Source of the DNA: Desarmillaria ectypa
Lineage: Eukaryota > Basidiomycota > Agaricomycetes > Agaricales > Physalacriaceae
NCBI GenBank assembly: GCA_030407005.1
Contig: JAUDYN010000006.1
Span: forward strand, 930,001-994,000
Length of the DNA stretch: 64,000 bases
Direction: 5' to 3'
A program made the position numbers and the translations under genes. The notes beneath the pieces are model-generated. The model searched no databases and was not told the origin of the DNA. It saw only the letters and a program-made list of their open reading frames with translations. Below are positions 10,683 through 21,761 of the stretch, in pieces; the stretch's first letter is position 1; each line of letters starts with the position of its first letter.

Positions 10683-10936
10683 TGTTGAGTATTCACCCTA
10701 CACTACAATTACTTACCGTTATTTCTTTCTTCGATCTTACTTACTATAATTAGATTATCTCCTAATCCCATTGGCTATACCTACCGTAGTTCCCCTTTCT
10801 TACACCTCAGCCATTCACTACCATATGTGTGACTGATTGAGGTGTGTATACCTTTATTATCTTCATCTCATTCTTATTTCTTATGTTATGTTCTTCTAGA
10901 TTCTATTACTTTAATACACTCTAATCGGGGTGGTCA
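10683..10936 (+). repeat. Copia element A 3' LTR
   Basis: Begins TGTTGAGTATTC directly after the polypurine tract. The end at GGTCA is placed by its resemblance in layout and length to the inverted LTR at 4722-4966, so the right boundary is approximate. Confidence 0.6.
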
Positions 10937-11058
10937 CTCGCATACTTTGCACGAACAAAGGAAGACAACAGAGAGAGGTGACACGAACACGTGCCGACAT
11001 GAGGGCAGACTATGTGGCGTCGCCACTCTTTGCTGCTGCACTCTCCTATTCAGTGCTG

Positions 11059-11432
11059 GCACTGCTGGGGTTTGCTACTTTTTGGGACCTAAAAATGTAT
11101 CCTAAAATGTCATGACTTTTGACTGTCTCCTTACACCCTTAAAACAGGACCTGAAAACCATAATGAAAAAGTCTTGTTTTCTGTGTAGTTTTTATGCACC
11201 AGAAAGAGCATGTTTTTAACAAAGAAAGAGCAGTTTCCATTGTTCAGAACAGTGGAAACCACTTTTTCGATATGTTTCCGGACTGTTTTTCATATTCTAA
11301 AAGAGGACGAAAAAGTGATGTTTTCATCTTGTTTTTAGGAGATCCTTTTTCCTGTCGAAAGATCACATAGGAAGTTACGACATTTTTAGGACTGCTTCTT
11401 CGAACCTAAAAACATATTGGCCCCAGCAGTGC
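11059..11432. mobile_element. MITE-like inverted-repeat element
   Basis: The ends are perfect inverted repeats, GCACTGCTGGGG and CCCCAGCAGTGC. Inner blocks also pair, for example CCTAAAATGTCATGAC near 11100 with GTTACGACATTTTTAGG near 11375. The 374-bp body is rich in T runs and has no coding capacity. This is the layout of a miniature inverted-repeat transposable element. No clear target duplication was found, so the superfamily is open. Confidence 0.6.
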
Positions 11433-11622
11433 ATGGTCCCAAAAAATGGCATGTTGCTTCCCGTGTTTGTCACTTATTGTTCTCCTTGGTTGGTATGTGG
11501 TTGGGGCAACTAAAACGATGTATAAATTAGGCCTCTTATCAGAGCGTAACACGTGACCTGGGAGCAACTTTCGAGATCAACAAAAAAGTATGTTTGCCCT
11601 ACATATTTCTGATTATGAACCT

Positions 11623-11839
11623 TGTTGGGATTTTGCTGGAAAGTTCTAGAAGGAGCAATCCGGCATCATGCCGAGAGTCGATGAGTAAGCAAGAGAGTCG
11701 TAGAAAGTTATAGTACATTCTAGATTCTAGTGCGAAGTAGTATAAATATGAGCTCTGTAGGAGCCATAGAATAACAATTCCTTTACATCTGGCTTTACCA
11801 GCCTGGAGTCTACCCTGCACAACACCCAGGATTCCAACA
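11623..11839 (+). repeat. Solo LTR with perfect 5-bp target duplication
   Basis: 217 bp beginning TGTTGGGATTTT and ending GGATTCCAACA, flanked on both sides by AACCT (11618-11622 and 11840-11844). A TATAAATA box lies at about 11741. No internal retrotransposon sequence is attached, so it is a solo LTR left by LTR-LTR recombination. Its ends and size resemble the copia LTRs of this window, though the body differs. Confidence 0.8.
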
Positions 11840-11903
11840 AACCTAACAGCAGGTACAGTGGTAGACCGGAGCATACTGCAGCCTGCCCAAAAGTGCCTAA
11901 GAC

Positions 11904-12470
11904 CTACGCCGTCGCGCCGCCAAATGACTGATAAATACATAAATTTTCTTCCTCCGATTTCAGTTTGCTAATAAAATGCTGCTGCATGTAGGCGACATTA
12001 CAAAGCCCATAAATCCAAGACGCGTTCTTCAATACTTCTTGACTGTCACCCCATACAGAGTATTCAGACGTATTTTCCGACATGCCTTGATTCAAAACAT
12101 TCACATAATCAAAATTTTAAGAGAATGCCAGTGAAACTAACTGTTATTCTCTCAGAAATTCCCAAAAATATGGTTTATGTGTATGAAGCCAGACTTACGT
12201 ACTCGGGTGGCACAAAATTCATATAACAGGCACAGAAGTATCTCGGAAAATATTCCGAGTCCCTTGGAAGGGTACCACAAATTTCAATGTATCTAGAGGG
12301 GATATTTCCCTTAATATTGGTATAAACCAACCATTCTCCGTATCACGAAAGCTGTCTTTGAGTGAGATCTCACAGTACGAAAATTGAAGGATTTGATGCT
12401 TGGGTCAACATATAGTCGGATATACGAAGTGACAGCGGTTGATAGATCCAATCCCCCAAATCAAGAAAAA
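11904..12470 (-). pseudogene. Unidentified coding remnant
   Basis: Reading leftwards on the minus strand, coding-like stretches occur in more than one frame. They include DLGDWIYQPLSLRISDY and NGWFIPILREISPLDTLKF, then RYIEICGTLPRDSEYFPRY, a plausible 57-nt intron after NFVPPEY, and NVLNQGMSENTSEYSVWGD running to a TAG at 11904. The frame changes suggest a decayed gene. I do not recognise the family, and it could be chance. Confidence 0.25.
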
Positions 12471-12640
12471 TGGTTTTATTATTAATAGTGATTTGCGGAT
12501 AGATATCTGGCATTTAGCTATTTTTTCAGTGCTATGACATATTTCCGTGCTAATAAATCTGCTTCGCGGTCTTAAAAACGATGTCAGATAGTAATTTTTG
12601 CAAGAGTGGAAGGGGCTAGGTAGTCACATGATAAATTTGC

Positions 12641-14022
12641 TTAAAAGGGACAATCGAAAGCCAACCAACTGTCTTGATTTGAGAGCCCACCTAGAGAGAC
12701 TAGATCCGAAGAAGTACTATCTGACTGGAAACTTCCAAACTTGATTCTCGATCCGTCTTCAAGCAGGGCAACCAAGCGCAGTTCAGGCTGCCGCAACGGT
12801 GCAAGATATTCATCACAGCTCTCCACGTCACCAAGTGTAGAGCAGTAAATTGTGACAGAACGAAGACGCCCACTTCGCGAAGGGATCTCGTAATGAAGGT
12901 ACTTTCAACCAAGATAGCCGTAGATGTTGTAAATTTGGGAGAAGTCCGACAGAAGTAAGAGCATTGAAAATATTGTCAGTGTCCCTGCTTCCCTCGATCT
13001 CCAAGCATATCAGAGTCTCCATCATTGATAGGGAGTCTTGGATGAAAATATGACCGCCTACGTTCGAAAAACGGAAAGCTAATCTGGAGAGGATGAAGTC
13101 GTTCATAATCAGGACAAGCTCGACTGCGGTTTTTGAATATAGCCGCGAATGGTAACGAAAAAACAAAAGATCTTCTAAAGAAGGTAGATGCAGATGCGCG
13201 AGTGGTTCAATGGATCCTACGAGAAGACGCCGGACAAGGGGAAGGCGAGGTAGAGAGAGAGAGATCACTATCCAGATGACATTCTACGAGAAACTGATAA
13301 GCCTCGAAGTTGGAAGGGTTGGCTAAACTTCCTGCCAGAGACGTGATATGAGGAGGAAACATGAAATCGCTAACACGGGAGGTACCATACAAAGCCACCT
13401 GCTGCAGGCGAGGAGCATCAATGAAGACGCTTCGAACAGCTGGTAGGTTCGTTCCGACACATAGAGCCTGCAATGTCAATGACTCCAGGCAAGAGACCTT
13501 TCCAAGAACCACAACCAACTGCTGCATTAAATCCAGTGAAATGTCTAGCAGCACATTCTTCCACCGATGTGACTGCTCAAGGATCATGGGAAAAGCTTGA
13601 AAGGCCCCAGGGTCACTAACACAAGAGTACATTGGTTTTTGACGTTCAAACACTATGTCGAGACGATGTGGCTCTGAACGGAGAATCATAGTTCTGAGTG
13701 CAAGTATCATATGGTGGGGGTCAGGAAAGTGCACCCGACGACGTAGCGACCAACAGCGAAGGTGTATGTGCGACCAAAGTTGGGGATGGGACAAAACGAC
13801 GTCCCTCCAAAGACCACACACGCGGCTAAGTGTCCACGGACCTTCCACAAAGTCTGTTGCCTTGGGATAGGATTGCCTGAAGAAGGTCTGCTGATACGAC
13901 GAAATCTGTATCTGACGAAACACGGATTGAAGAACGTCAATGGGAGAATTTAGAGCATCGGGTGGGAATACAGGCTTTGGTACGGAACGTGCCACTGCAT
14001 CCAAGTGAAACATTGCATCCAT
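12641..14022 (-). pseudogene. F-box/leucine-rich family gene with two frameshifts
   Basis: Basidiomycete F-box-like gene; such proteins act as substrate adaptors of SCF ubiquitin ligases. From the ATG at 14022 it has the helix LNSPIDVLQSVFRQI, the downstream signature WTLSRVCGLWRDVVLSHPQL and a leucine-rich body. The frame breaks in a CT-dinucleotide run near 13250-13262; one extra CT unit would restore it. The frame breaks again near 12905, between LPNLQHLRLSW and SRSGRLRSVTIYCS, and the gene ends at 12641. The first break is typical of microsatellite slippage. No intron with acceptable borders repairs either break. It is a close relative of the split gene at 34171-34436 plus 49036-50326. 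Confidence 0.7.
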
Positions 14023-14396
14023 GGTGCTTGTTTAGTATTCGTATTTATCTGAATCGCAGGGTGGAACGTACAGTACCGATATTCGATGATTGCCGTCGGA
14101 GTAGAAGATGATCAAGAAGGATACTTGGCATCATCGGATCTTAGCAAGTCGTTCCATGTTCCATGTTCCGAGACAACGTTCGTACTTTCTACTTACCGTG
14201 TCGGATTCCAAGTCTCACTCTGGCGCCTCCTCCATGTCGGATACAATTGCCCACCCAAGCTCAAATACTATCTCTACGTCGGCGCGCGTCAAGATATCCT
14301 GCTTAATCCCAGGCATAAATGCAATGCAGAGAAATTCATAGCAAGCAAGCAGAACAGATTTTTTTTGGTAAAATACATCGACCCTGGTTGTTAAAA
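14023..14396. other. Intergenic, no feature seen
   Basis: 374 bp between the F-box gene start and the egd1 stop. Open frames here lack any support. It should hold the upstream region of the F-box gene and the egd1 3' UTR. Confidence 0.5.
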
Positions 14397-15034
14397 CTAA
14401 TCCAACTTTGCCGCATCGTCAAAGTTTTCCACCAAATCTGGGACGTCGTCATCATCGTCCTCTTCTGCAGGTTGGCCTGGACGTTGTTGTTGGATGGCTT
14501 GGTATGATTCTGCAAGTTTTCGGAGGGATGCCAGGGAGTCTGACAAGCTGTGAGTGTGGAGTAGAGAGAAGAGAGAAAGAGGTAAATGCGAACCTGGACC
14601 GAGCTGGTTGAGTATACCGGGTACGAGCTCTGTCAGCTCCTTTACGTGGCCTGCACCGTAGATGGCGAACGTATTAGCAGATACGGCAGCATGTACTATT
14701 CAAGCCTTTGAAAAATCTGACGACCTCATGGGGGAGAAACAGCACACACCTTTCGGAGCGGTGAAATGCAAAACATTTCCATCTTCCCTGAACATATTGA
14801 CCTCCTCCACACCAGAAATGGGCTGCACATTGAGCTTCTTGAGCGCACCCTGGAGTTTCTTGTCATCCTGGGCCGCGGCGGGTTTGCCCTTCCGGACGAC
14901 TTTACGGCGCACGGTGCCCTTTCCACCTGTTTCGAGTTTTTTAAGTATTTTCTTTCTCACAAAAAATCGCTGTGCCCACCTATCCTATTCGCTGCTGCGG
15001 CAGCCTGGAGCTTTGCCAATTTTGCTGGATCCAT
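14397..15034 (-). CDS. egd1: Nascent polypeptide-associated complex subunit beta
   Basis: Beta subunit of NAC (EGD1/BTF3), which binds ribosomes at the tunnel exit and shields nascent chains together with the alpha subunit. Exons on the minus strand are 14980-15034, 14750-14926, 14594-14695 and 14397-14539, giving 158 residues, normal for the family. The start [20 protein letters not shown] leads into the ribosome-binding RRKVVRKGK motif. Next come [20 protein letters not shown] and the NAC dimerisation core ([26 protein letters not shown]), and the tail is acidic ([18 protein letters not shown]). The last acceptor (CTTGTCAG) is the only one that yields [13 protein letters not shown]. The gene starts 109 bp from the GNAT gene on the other strand, so the two may share a bidirectional promoter. 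Confidence 0.95.
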
Positions 15035-15143
15035 CGGTGGGGAGGGGAGGGCGGGGGCTTGCGCGTACGATTACGAAAAAGATTGCAAGGAAGGAGAGGA
15101 AATAAGGTTTGGATGTAAATAAGTGCATACAATACTCTTTCTC
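15035..15143. promoter_or_regulatory. Short divergent intergenic region, egd1 / GNAT
   Basis: Only 109 bp separate the two start codons, so the promoters and 5' UTRs of both genes must lie here or overlap the genes. No specific factor site was identified. Confidence 0.5.
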
Positions 15144-15835
15144 ATGGCCAAGTTCAGCGTTCGACCTGCTGTCCCCGAGGATATCCCTGCGATTTTACAG
15201 TTTATACTCGACTTGGCGACGTATGAAAAGACGCCAGAAAGTGCAAAGGCTACACCTGAACTGGTGAATTATTACGACGACTTGTTTTCCAAGCTTGATA
15301 TTAATTTAGTTTTTAGTTGCACACTGCACTGTTCAGTAATCAGCCTACTGCCCATGTTCTGATGGCTACTCTTGATGACGGGTCAACCGTAGGATTTGCG
15401 CTCTACTTTTACAATTTCTCAACGTGGATCGGAAGGCCTGGGATTTATGTGCGTCTCTAGTATACGCTTGCAAGTTTATCTCTCACTTGCAACCAGTTAG
15501 AGGATCTGTACGTATCGCCTGAACACAGGAATCTAGGCGTCGGCAAGGGACTCTTCACCAAACTCGGAGAGATCGCAGAAGAAAAGGTATCATGTATCAT
15601 GCAACAAGATATCCCTTACTTATAGTCCGTAGAACTGCGGTCGCATCGACTGGTCTGTGCTCAAGGTACGTTTATCTTTATTCTATTCTGACTGCGACTG
15701 ACATACTTTCAGTGGAATGCGCCGTCTATCGCGTTTTACGAAAACACACTCGGGGCAATCCGGATGGAAGAATGGGTTGGTATGCGCCTCGAAGGAGACG
15801 AGAGTATACACAGATTGAGGATGCTTGGACCGTAG
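15144..15835 (+). CDS. GNAT-family N-acetyltransferase (SSAT/thialysine type)
   Basis: Acetyl-CoA dependent N-acetyltransferase resembling diamine/thialysine acetyltransferases. The start MAKFSVRPAVPEDIPAIL is the usual GNAT beginning (beta1 and alpha1). GRPGIYLEDLYV and the acetyl-CoA-binding R-x-x-G-x-G motif in HRNLGVGKGLF follow, then NCGRIDWSVLKWNAPSIAFY, where the tyrosine is the likely general acid. Safe exons are 15497-15586, 15633-15665 and 15713-15835. An earlier exon ends at 15448. The first intron is uncertain: the best fit is a very short one near 15309-15343. Length is about 165 residues. The substrate is inferred from family resemblance only. Confidence 0.82.
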
Positions 15836-15849
15836 ATTAAATGGGTATC

Positions 15850-15959
15850 AATTATACGCCGTCGTAGCGATAATTATACTCCATCATAACGAGAATTATA
15901 TTCCATCATAACGAGAATTATACACCGTCGTAGCGAGAATTATACACCATCGTAACTCG
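15850..15959. repeat. Five 22-bp tandem repeats over the end of the coactosin gene
   Basis: Five consecutive 22-bp units start with AATTATA at 15850, 15872, 15894, 15916 and 15938. They differ mainly by transitions. The fifth unit encodes, on the minus strand, the last coactosin codons and its stop; the other four lie in the 3' flank between the two convergent genes. Confidence 0.85.
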
Positions 15960-16597
15960 CACCGCCAGCCTACGAGAATTAGTATAAATTTAAGAGAGTA
16001 AAAAAAAAGAAAAAAAGCCACTTGTACCTTTCTCAATCGCTTCACAATAGGCTCCTCCTCAAGATCACCCTTCTCACGGGCAGCAACTTCAATCGAAAAT
16101 ACCCTCAACACATTCTTCACATCTGCAGAGTGTACCGAGATCTACCCACAGAGCCATCAGCTAACATCCAACAGCAAGGAAAACAACACTGCACTCACCT
16201 TGGCCTTTCGCATAACCTTGCACTGCGGTCCTATCCACACCACCAAGATAAATTTCTCCCTCTTACTCTCCTTGTCATTCGCATACGACACCCGCCCATA
16301 CGCAAACGACGCCTTGGACTCGTCCAGATTATCCTTCAGCTCATCGAGCGGGTTGCCTGTCCCGCTCGACGTCAAGACTAGGCGGTCAGAGCGGTCGGAC
16401 TAGGAGGTGTTTGTTGGTCATCATCAGCGGTGTCGTGTCCCTGGACGACAACGCACCTCGTAGTCGAGTAACAACCACGTCGTTTCCGACTTGTCTGACC
16501 GCACGTCTTCGTACGCTGGAAGGAGTGAGCGGTAGGATACGATGGATGGACGGCGCAGTATACCTTGGGCAATGGCGGGGTCGCTTACGTCGGCCAT
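15940..16597 (-). CDS. Coactosin-like ADF-H domain protein
   Basis: Actin-filament-binding protein of the coactosin family, with a single ADF-homology domain acting in the cytoskeleton. Exons on the minus strand are 16564-16597, 16457-16515, 16199-16399, 16028-16141 and 15940-15969, giving 145 residues, the normal size. Readable segments are MADVSDPAIAQAYEDVRSD, TTWLLLDYE, FAYGRVSYANDKESKREKF, the core LVVWIGPQCKVMRKAK, and SADVKNVLRVFSIEVAAR. The last exon codes only for AGGASYDGV and lies in the 22-bp tandem repeat, so gain or loss of units could shift the C-terminus. The gene converges with the GNAT gene; the stops are 104 bp apart. Confidence 0.9.
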
Positions 16598-17257
16598 CGA
16601 GGAATCTTCAAGTAAGGGGTATGATGGATGGTTGTGATTAGGGGCCGCGGACGGTTAGCGGTAAAACCACGTGCCTCGGCCCCTTCTTCCTGAGCTCCCT
16701 GAAATAGAGGACTACAAAGTCTTCAATTATCCTGCAGACACAGAATATTCAGTCACTTGGATCTCGTGCATGTGTATTCATCATTAACGTATCCCCTCTC
16801 ATTACGCGACGCTACAATAAAACCCACAATGGAGGGTGGTTCTGTTCAAGGCTCAGTCGAGTGAAAGGGTGTTTGTCTCGAGGCAGGCAGGTCGCATTCG
16901 GGCAGGGCAGTCAAATTCTTGCAGCGTCTTCGTGTCAACAACGTAGTGGAAGTCCTCTCGAGCTCATAATGCACTGCAAGGAGCGGCTTGTTTCGGGAAC
17001 AAGTTTGTTATGCAAGGCCGCGATCCCAGCAGATAGATCGGGAGAGTGGAGAGTAGATGGTACATACCTCTGTGGCGTCCCAAAGTGGACCATATTTGAA
17101 GTCAGGGTTCCATTGAAATAGTAAACAATTCGAGTATCTATAGACGGAGGAAGCCCCAAGTATATCCTGGTTGGATTATTTGAGAGGTTTCGCCACACGG
17201 CCAAATCTCTGTTCAGGAAGAGCACGTTAGATATCCAGACAGATTTAGTGAGCACGT
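16598..17257. other. Region between coactosin and FMT, one doubtful open frame
   Basis: On the minus strand a splice-like acceptor near 17208 is followed by the open stretch RDLAVWRNLSNNPTRIYLGL to about 17059, then a GTATGT donor. It could be an exon of an unknown gene or part of the FMT 3' region. No family was recognised. The rest looks non-coding. Confidence 0.2.
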
Positions 17258-18672
17258 CTATTCCACGTAGCGCTTATTGATGAACCTATACGTGCCGTCC
17301 TTGACAAAATTCATGCTTTTGACCCCATTCCACCAATCCTTGCCCGTTCCCCAGCGGCTCCCCTCGGGTTTCATCCGCGGTATAGACAGGACTGACCCAT
17401 CTATACAACGAACTAGTACCGTGCTTTCGGACCGGTAAAGACACGACGCCCCAGGCTCGTCCCGCACGAATGAGGGCGAGCTAACCTCCACCGATGGCGA
17501 TCCGAGTTGGATGGTACATCCATCGAGTGCGTACACGGTGATGGGACGCTAGCAAGATCAAAATCAGATGGAGGTAGCGGTGAGCTTGGCAAGCATTATA
17601 CCTGATGCCCGATAGCTCGGTACCGTCGAACGATAGACTCGGCGGACATGGTGGTAAAATCAACAACAGAGTCATCATACGTGATCATCGGTGCATAAGA
17701 CACTTCTCCGACCTGCGGAGATGTTTTTGCCTAAGTACCACATTTAGTACGTTGAACATATTAGCGCTGAGAGAAGACTCAACGGTTCCTGATATGATAT
17801 CCCGCAGTACGGAAACCAGCAGTTTGCCTCCTTGTAGGGCCAATGAATCTTGTAAATCACAGTACGTCGCGTTTGGGGCAACAGCCTGTTCACTCAGCGT
17901 CAAAAATGAAAACCTGCAAACATTATACACGTACCATCTTATCTGACCCCCACACGTCGCCAGCATCTATTCCCTCCTTCCTCTTGAGCATGCTAATGAT
18001 AGAGACGCCAGTCTCAGAGTCTCCACTCAAAATCGCCTGTTGTATAGGCGCTGGTCCACGGTATCTTGGGAGAAGGGACGGGTGTACGTTGAGTCTCCTC
18101 ATCGGAGCAAATAGACCGAGAAAGCGAGAAGAGAGGATACGTCCGAAAGAGGCCGTGATGACCAGATGATTGGATAATGCGCCCTCAGAAAATGGTGCTG
18201 GCGGCTGCCCTATGTTTATCAGCACAGTGACACCCAATATGTTCACATTCTCACCGTCCAATGTTTAAAATCGGTCTTTTCACGCGGAATGAGATGTACC
18301 GGTATTTCCAAAGATTCTCCCAGTATTTTGAGGGGCGCTGACAGAATATCAGCACCAGCCGCGCCTACCATCCCAGCGACTCACAAACCGAAAGTTTCGA
18401 GCCCCGTCTTCCTACACGCTCATCAGGATTCGTGGCGATATCCAGCGAGGCCCAAACATCTAGGAAGCTGATAAATGGATCCAGAGACGGGTCAAGTGGC
18501 CATGGGCGAAACCTTGTGCGGCGAATAGCTCCTTCAGGACGATACACGAGAACTCTTCGCGTCCGAGGAAGAGGATTTTGAACTTTTCATTGGAAGGCGA
18601 GGCGTATGAGATTCTCCTGGCATGTCTGGCGGTCCGTATCTGCGTGAAACGAGAGAACCTTGGCCAGAACAT
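17258..18672 (-). CDS. fmt1: Methionyl-tRNA formyltransferase, mitochondrial
   Basis: Transfers the formyl group from 10-formyl-THF to initiator Met-tRNA for mitochondrial translation. The N-terminus, MFWPRFSRFTQIRTARHAR, is Arg-rich with no acidic residue, as in mitochondrial presequences. The catalytic domain follows: KILFLGREEFSCIVLKEL, VITASFGRIL, and the hallmark NVHPSLLPRYRGPAPIQ with ETGVSIISM and EGIDAGD; the bacterial equivalents carry the catalytic Asn, His and Asp. The C-terminal part runs through PQVGEVSYAPMIT and ends GTYRFINKRYVE at 17258. At least five short introns interrupt it; donors such as GTGAGTCGC after the LSV codons are clear, but I did not fix all borders. The gene is well preserved. 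Confidence 0.85.
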
Positions 18673-18970
18673 ATGATGCTGGCTCGGTAAGATGTGACTT
18701 TGTCACGTGCGCCTGCTATGGGTACTGGTCGGTTACACTGCTACTTGAAAACTAAAGTTGAATAACCACACTCCGCTAATGATATTATTGAAACGGGGGC
18801 GAACCAACTTGAATACTATCCCTATGCTCTATCAGTTCGCGCGGAAAATAATAAGTACATTGTACGTCGACGCAGTAGCGAACGGTGAATAATAATGGAA
18901 AGAGAGTATAGGTACCTGGTATTACAGGCGGATAATGGGCTCAGATCCAGAGCGATTGTTCCGAACGGCT
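18673..18970. other. Intergenic
   Basis: About 300 bp upstream of fmt1 with no recognised gene; expected to hold its promoter. Confidence 0.4.
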
Positions 18971-19252
18971 CTAGTAGCTCCGCGAATCTCTGACTACTGG
19001 CATGAACTCTTCGAACCTAATGCCATCCCAACGATCCACTTTGCGTGAGTCTATTCCGAATTCCTGAAATAACTGTAATTGTGCAAGTGAATTTTGACTG
19101 AATGAATGTGCTGGCGGCATGGAGAATAAGGCATCCCATGATTTTGAGGGTCCAGCTTCCCATAAATACATGTGCAGATGCTGTAAATTGGGGAGAAGGC
19201 CGGGAAATGAAGTCAGGGCACGGAAGAAACTGTCTCTCATGGGGAGTGACAT
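18971..19252 (-). pseudogene. F-box family C-terminal fragment
   Basis: An open stretch of 93 codons has the leucine-rich signature LLPNLQHLHMYLWEAG and a C-terminus ending RWDGIRFEEFMPVVRDSRSY. It resembles the same part of the F-box genes at 12641 and 49036 (LLPNLQHLRLSW, VVPNLQHLTLRI). No N-terminal part is present upstream; the sequence there is AT-rich and unrelated. Probably a truncated family member. Confidence 0.45.
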
Positions 19253-21761
19253 CGATTTTTATTACTGAGGAGCATTGGAAGTGCTTCCTGAATGAAGTAG
19301 GAGCATATACAAGCCAGGCAGGATTTGGGCCCCAAATCCCGATGTAAATTCCTTTGTATTTGCTCAGGGTTTTGATTGGATTTGGGTTGTCGGCTCTGCC
19401 TTTGGGAGAGGACGTCCCCTTCTGGATTTAGGACTCTAATCCCGAAAGCAGTTTTTCAACCCCAAGTACGGGAGGCCAAATATTTATGCAAAAATAATAT
19501 ATTTTTGCACAAGTATTTCAGGCACAAACCCGAAGCTAAATCTGGTCCTAAATCTATGTAAAAACTTGCCGGATTTGATGCCGAAGGCCATCGCTTGTCG
19601 TGCCTGGAGAATCAGTCAAAACGGAAAGATAACCTCCATCATACTTCATATTCAGATCCCTTTTCACGAGATATCGCAGGTGGAAAGTCACACGGAATAT
19701 CCTGCATTGACGGAGAATTCTGCTTTGCGAAGTGCTGGACTGATATTCAGGCGCACCTTGTTCGTGCTTTGAGAATACAGGACTTCAACGAACAAGCCGG
19801 AACTTCAAGTGATCCTGTTGCTACAACCATCGTGATGAGCTACTGTGGGCCTGGAAAAGACGTGAGAATGTTGAGGAAAGATATGCCGACTTGGAGAGAA
19901 TAAGTGGCAGACGTTGAAGAAGACCGGCGAGCAGGTTATCATCATCACGGAGATGTCTTACATTAAAGACAAGCTATTGCATTCTGCCTTCCCGCTTTCC
20001 CAGTGCGGTATACCCTCTGACAATTGTACAGTATAAGGAGCGGATAGTGAAGGATTATCATGTACTGTATATACTACGAAAGAACCACAGGGAGAGTTGT
20101 AGTAGAGTATGCTGGGTAATATTGTACTAATCGAATAGCAGATACATACGGGTTACTGTGGCAAGGGCGATGTCGATCAAGCGAGCAAGAGTCTGATGAG
20201 AGCGTCTTTAATATCCAAGAAACGCAGTCTCTGCAGCCTCTTTTCTTGCACCTTTTTTGGCAGCGACATTTCATCGGTAAGTTTTGATCCGGCTACCATC
20301 GCTACTGTGAAGCAGTCTACAGGGAATTGAGAGTTGGTCGAGAGGGGGCCCACATTGATACAGATAAGAGACCAGCAATGTTGAGCCCAGCATTTGGGCC
20401 GAGAAAATCCTGTTCACGATGCTTGAGGATGTCAGGACCGAAATGAGACACGTTGGATGCATCGTGGGTCCTGACGACGACTACGCGAAGTGGTCACTAA
20501 TCACGTGTCAGTCGCGGTTGAATATGAAATCAAAGCTGCTGCTGATCATTCATTGATCAATATACTTCCTCAGCGCCCAACCACTGGCAGCGACCACCGG
20601 CGCCAACTAGGCTCTGCGCCCCTCTGATATATCGACGTCTTTTTATCCGCTTTAGTCGACAACAAAGAAGGCAGCGTTTATTCCAGCCAAGTTTGCAGCG
20701 TCATTATACCTATGGTACTAAAGAATAAAAGTGTTAGTGTCTGCGTTCAATCATGATTCTCACGATTCTCATCTCCATATCCTATCTGTCTCTCGGTAGC
20801 TCCTGGAGATATACACCGACTATCTAGGAGCGATTCCTCCAAACAGCTATCCTAGTCGCTGAAAACGTATAGCTGGGTCCAAGAGAGAGAATGCCGGATG
20901 GCTAGTGATAGTCGTGGATGTAGCTACAAACAACGGAGAACTACGGAAATTCCTAATGTACACGTGATCACGGAGTAACCGGACCGTACCAACACACCCA
21001 TCGCCTCTTGTGGACAAACATATGCCACTCAAATATCTTCACTGCCTGCACAATGTTTGCAATACAAAAGTCTACAGGATGGTCCATCCCTTGATGCACG
21101 TCTTACGTGGGCGAGGGTTATTTAAGATTGGTTACCATGTACCTCAACCGTCTGGCCGGAGCTGTTTCACAAGACATCCACCATCTCAGCAAGGAATTGA
21201 ATAGAGGGCGTCTACTAATTAGTTGGACAAGCACAATGTAGGTGTCCTGCACTCAATTTGTGTCTAGCGGTGACAGTCGTTGTATAGGTTCCATAACGAA
21301 ACGTCATGGATATCTTACACATACGTGACTTCCGGGAAGAAGGCGCTAAGCAGACTGAACCCAAACGTAGCCGTACTAGAAGCATCCTGTTCCTAAACTA
21401 TTTCGGAAGAGATACTTATCACACTGAATAGTTTCTTCCGCCGCAGGGACAATGTGGACATCAGCATTCCTCCTACGTTAACTAACATCGTACGCAAAGG
21501 CGATTTATATCAATGCTTAGCACATACCAGGGCCACCGCACGATTCTTTATATGTTTCACTTTGGCAACTGTATGCGTTTGAATAACAACATCATGATTA
21601 GCGCTCATTGATCCAGGTCCAATGAACCCAAATCGAGCACGTCCCTTCGTAATTTTTTTTTGGTTTTTTTGACGAGGCTCTATATAAACCTTGACAACCC
21701 ATTTTCTGCCCAAACGTCTTTGCTACGGGATTGCCAGTGCACAGCGCTCAGCCAACCAAAT
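19253..21761. other. Gene-poor stretch of 2.5 kb
   Basis: No recognised gene. One plus-strand open frame of 102 codons at 19595-19903 has a motif-free sequence and an upstream methionine, and could be a remnant. A segment near 19330-19570 is AT-rich, with short self-complementary runs (TGCAAAAATAATATATTTTTGCA near 19489), and may be a small insertion. Nothing else can be supported. Confidence 0.35.

Noticed and set aside
16935..17255. Possible small gene next to fmt1
   Set aside because: No ATG start, no recognisable family, and the splice-like borders do not join to a neighbouring frame; left as a doubtful region only.
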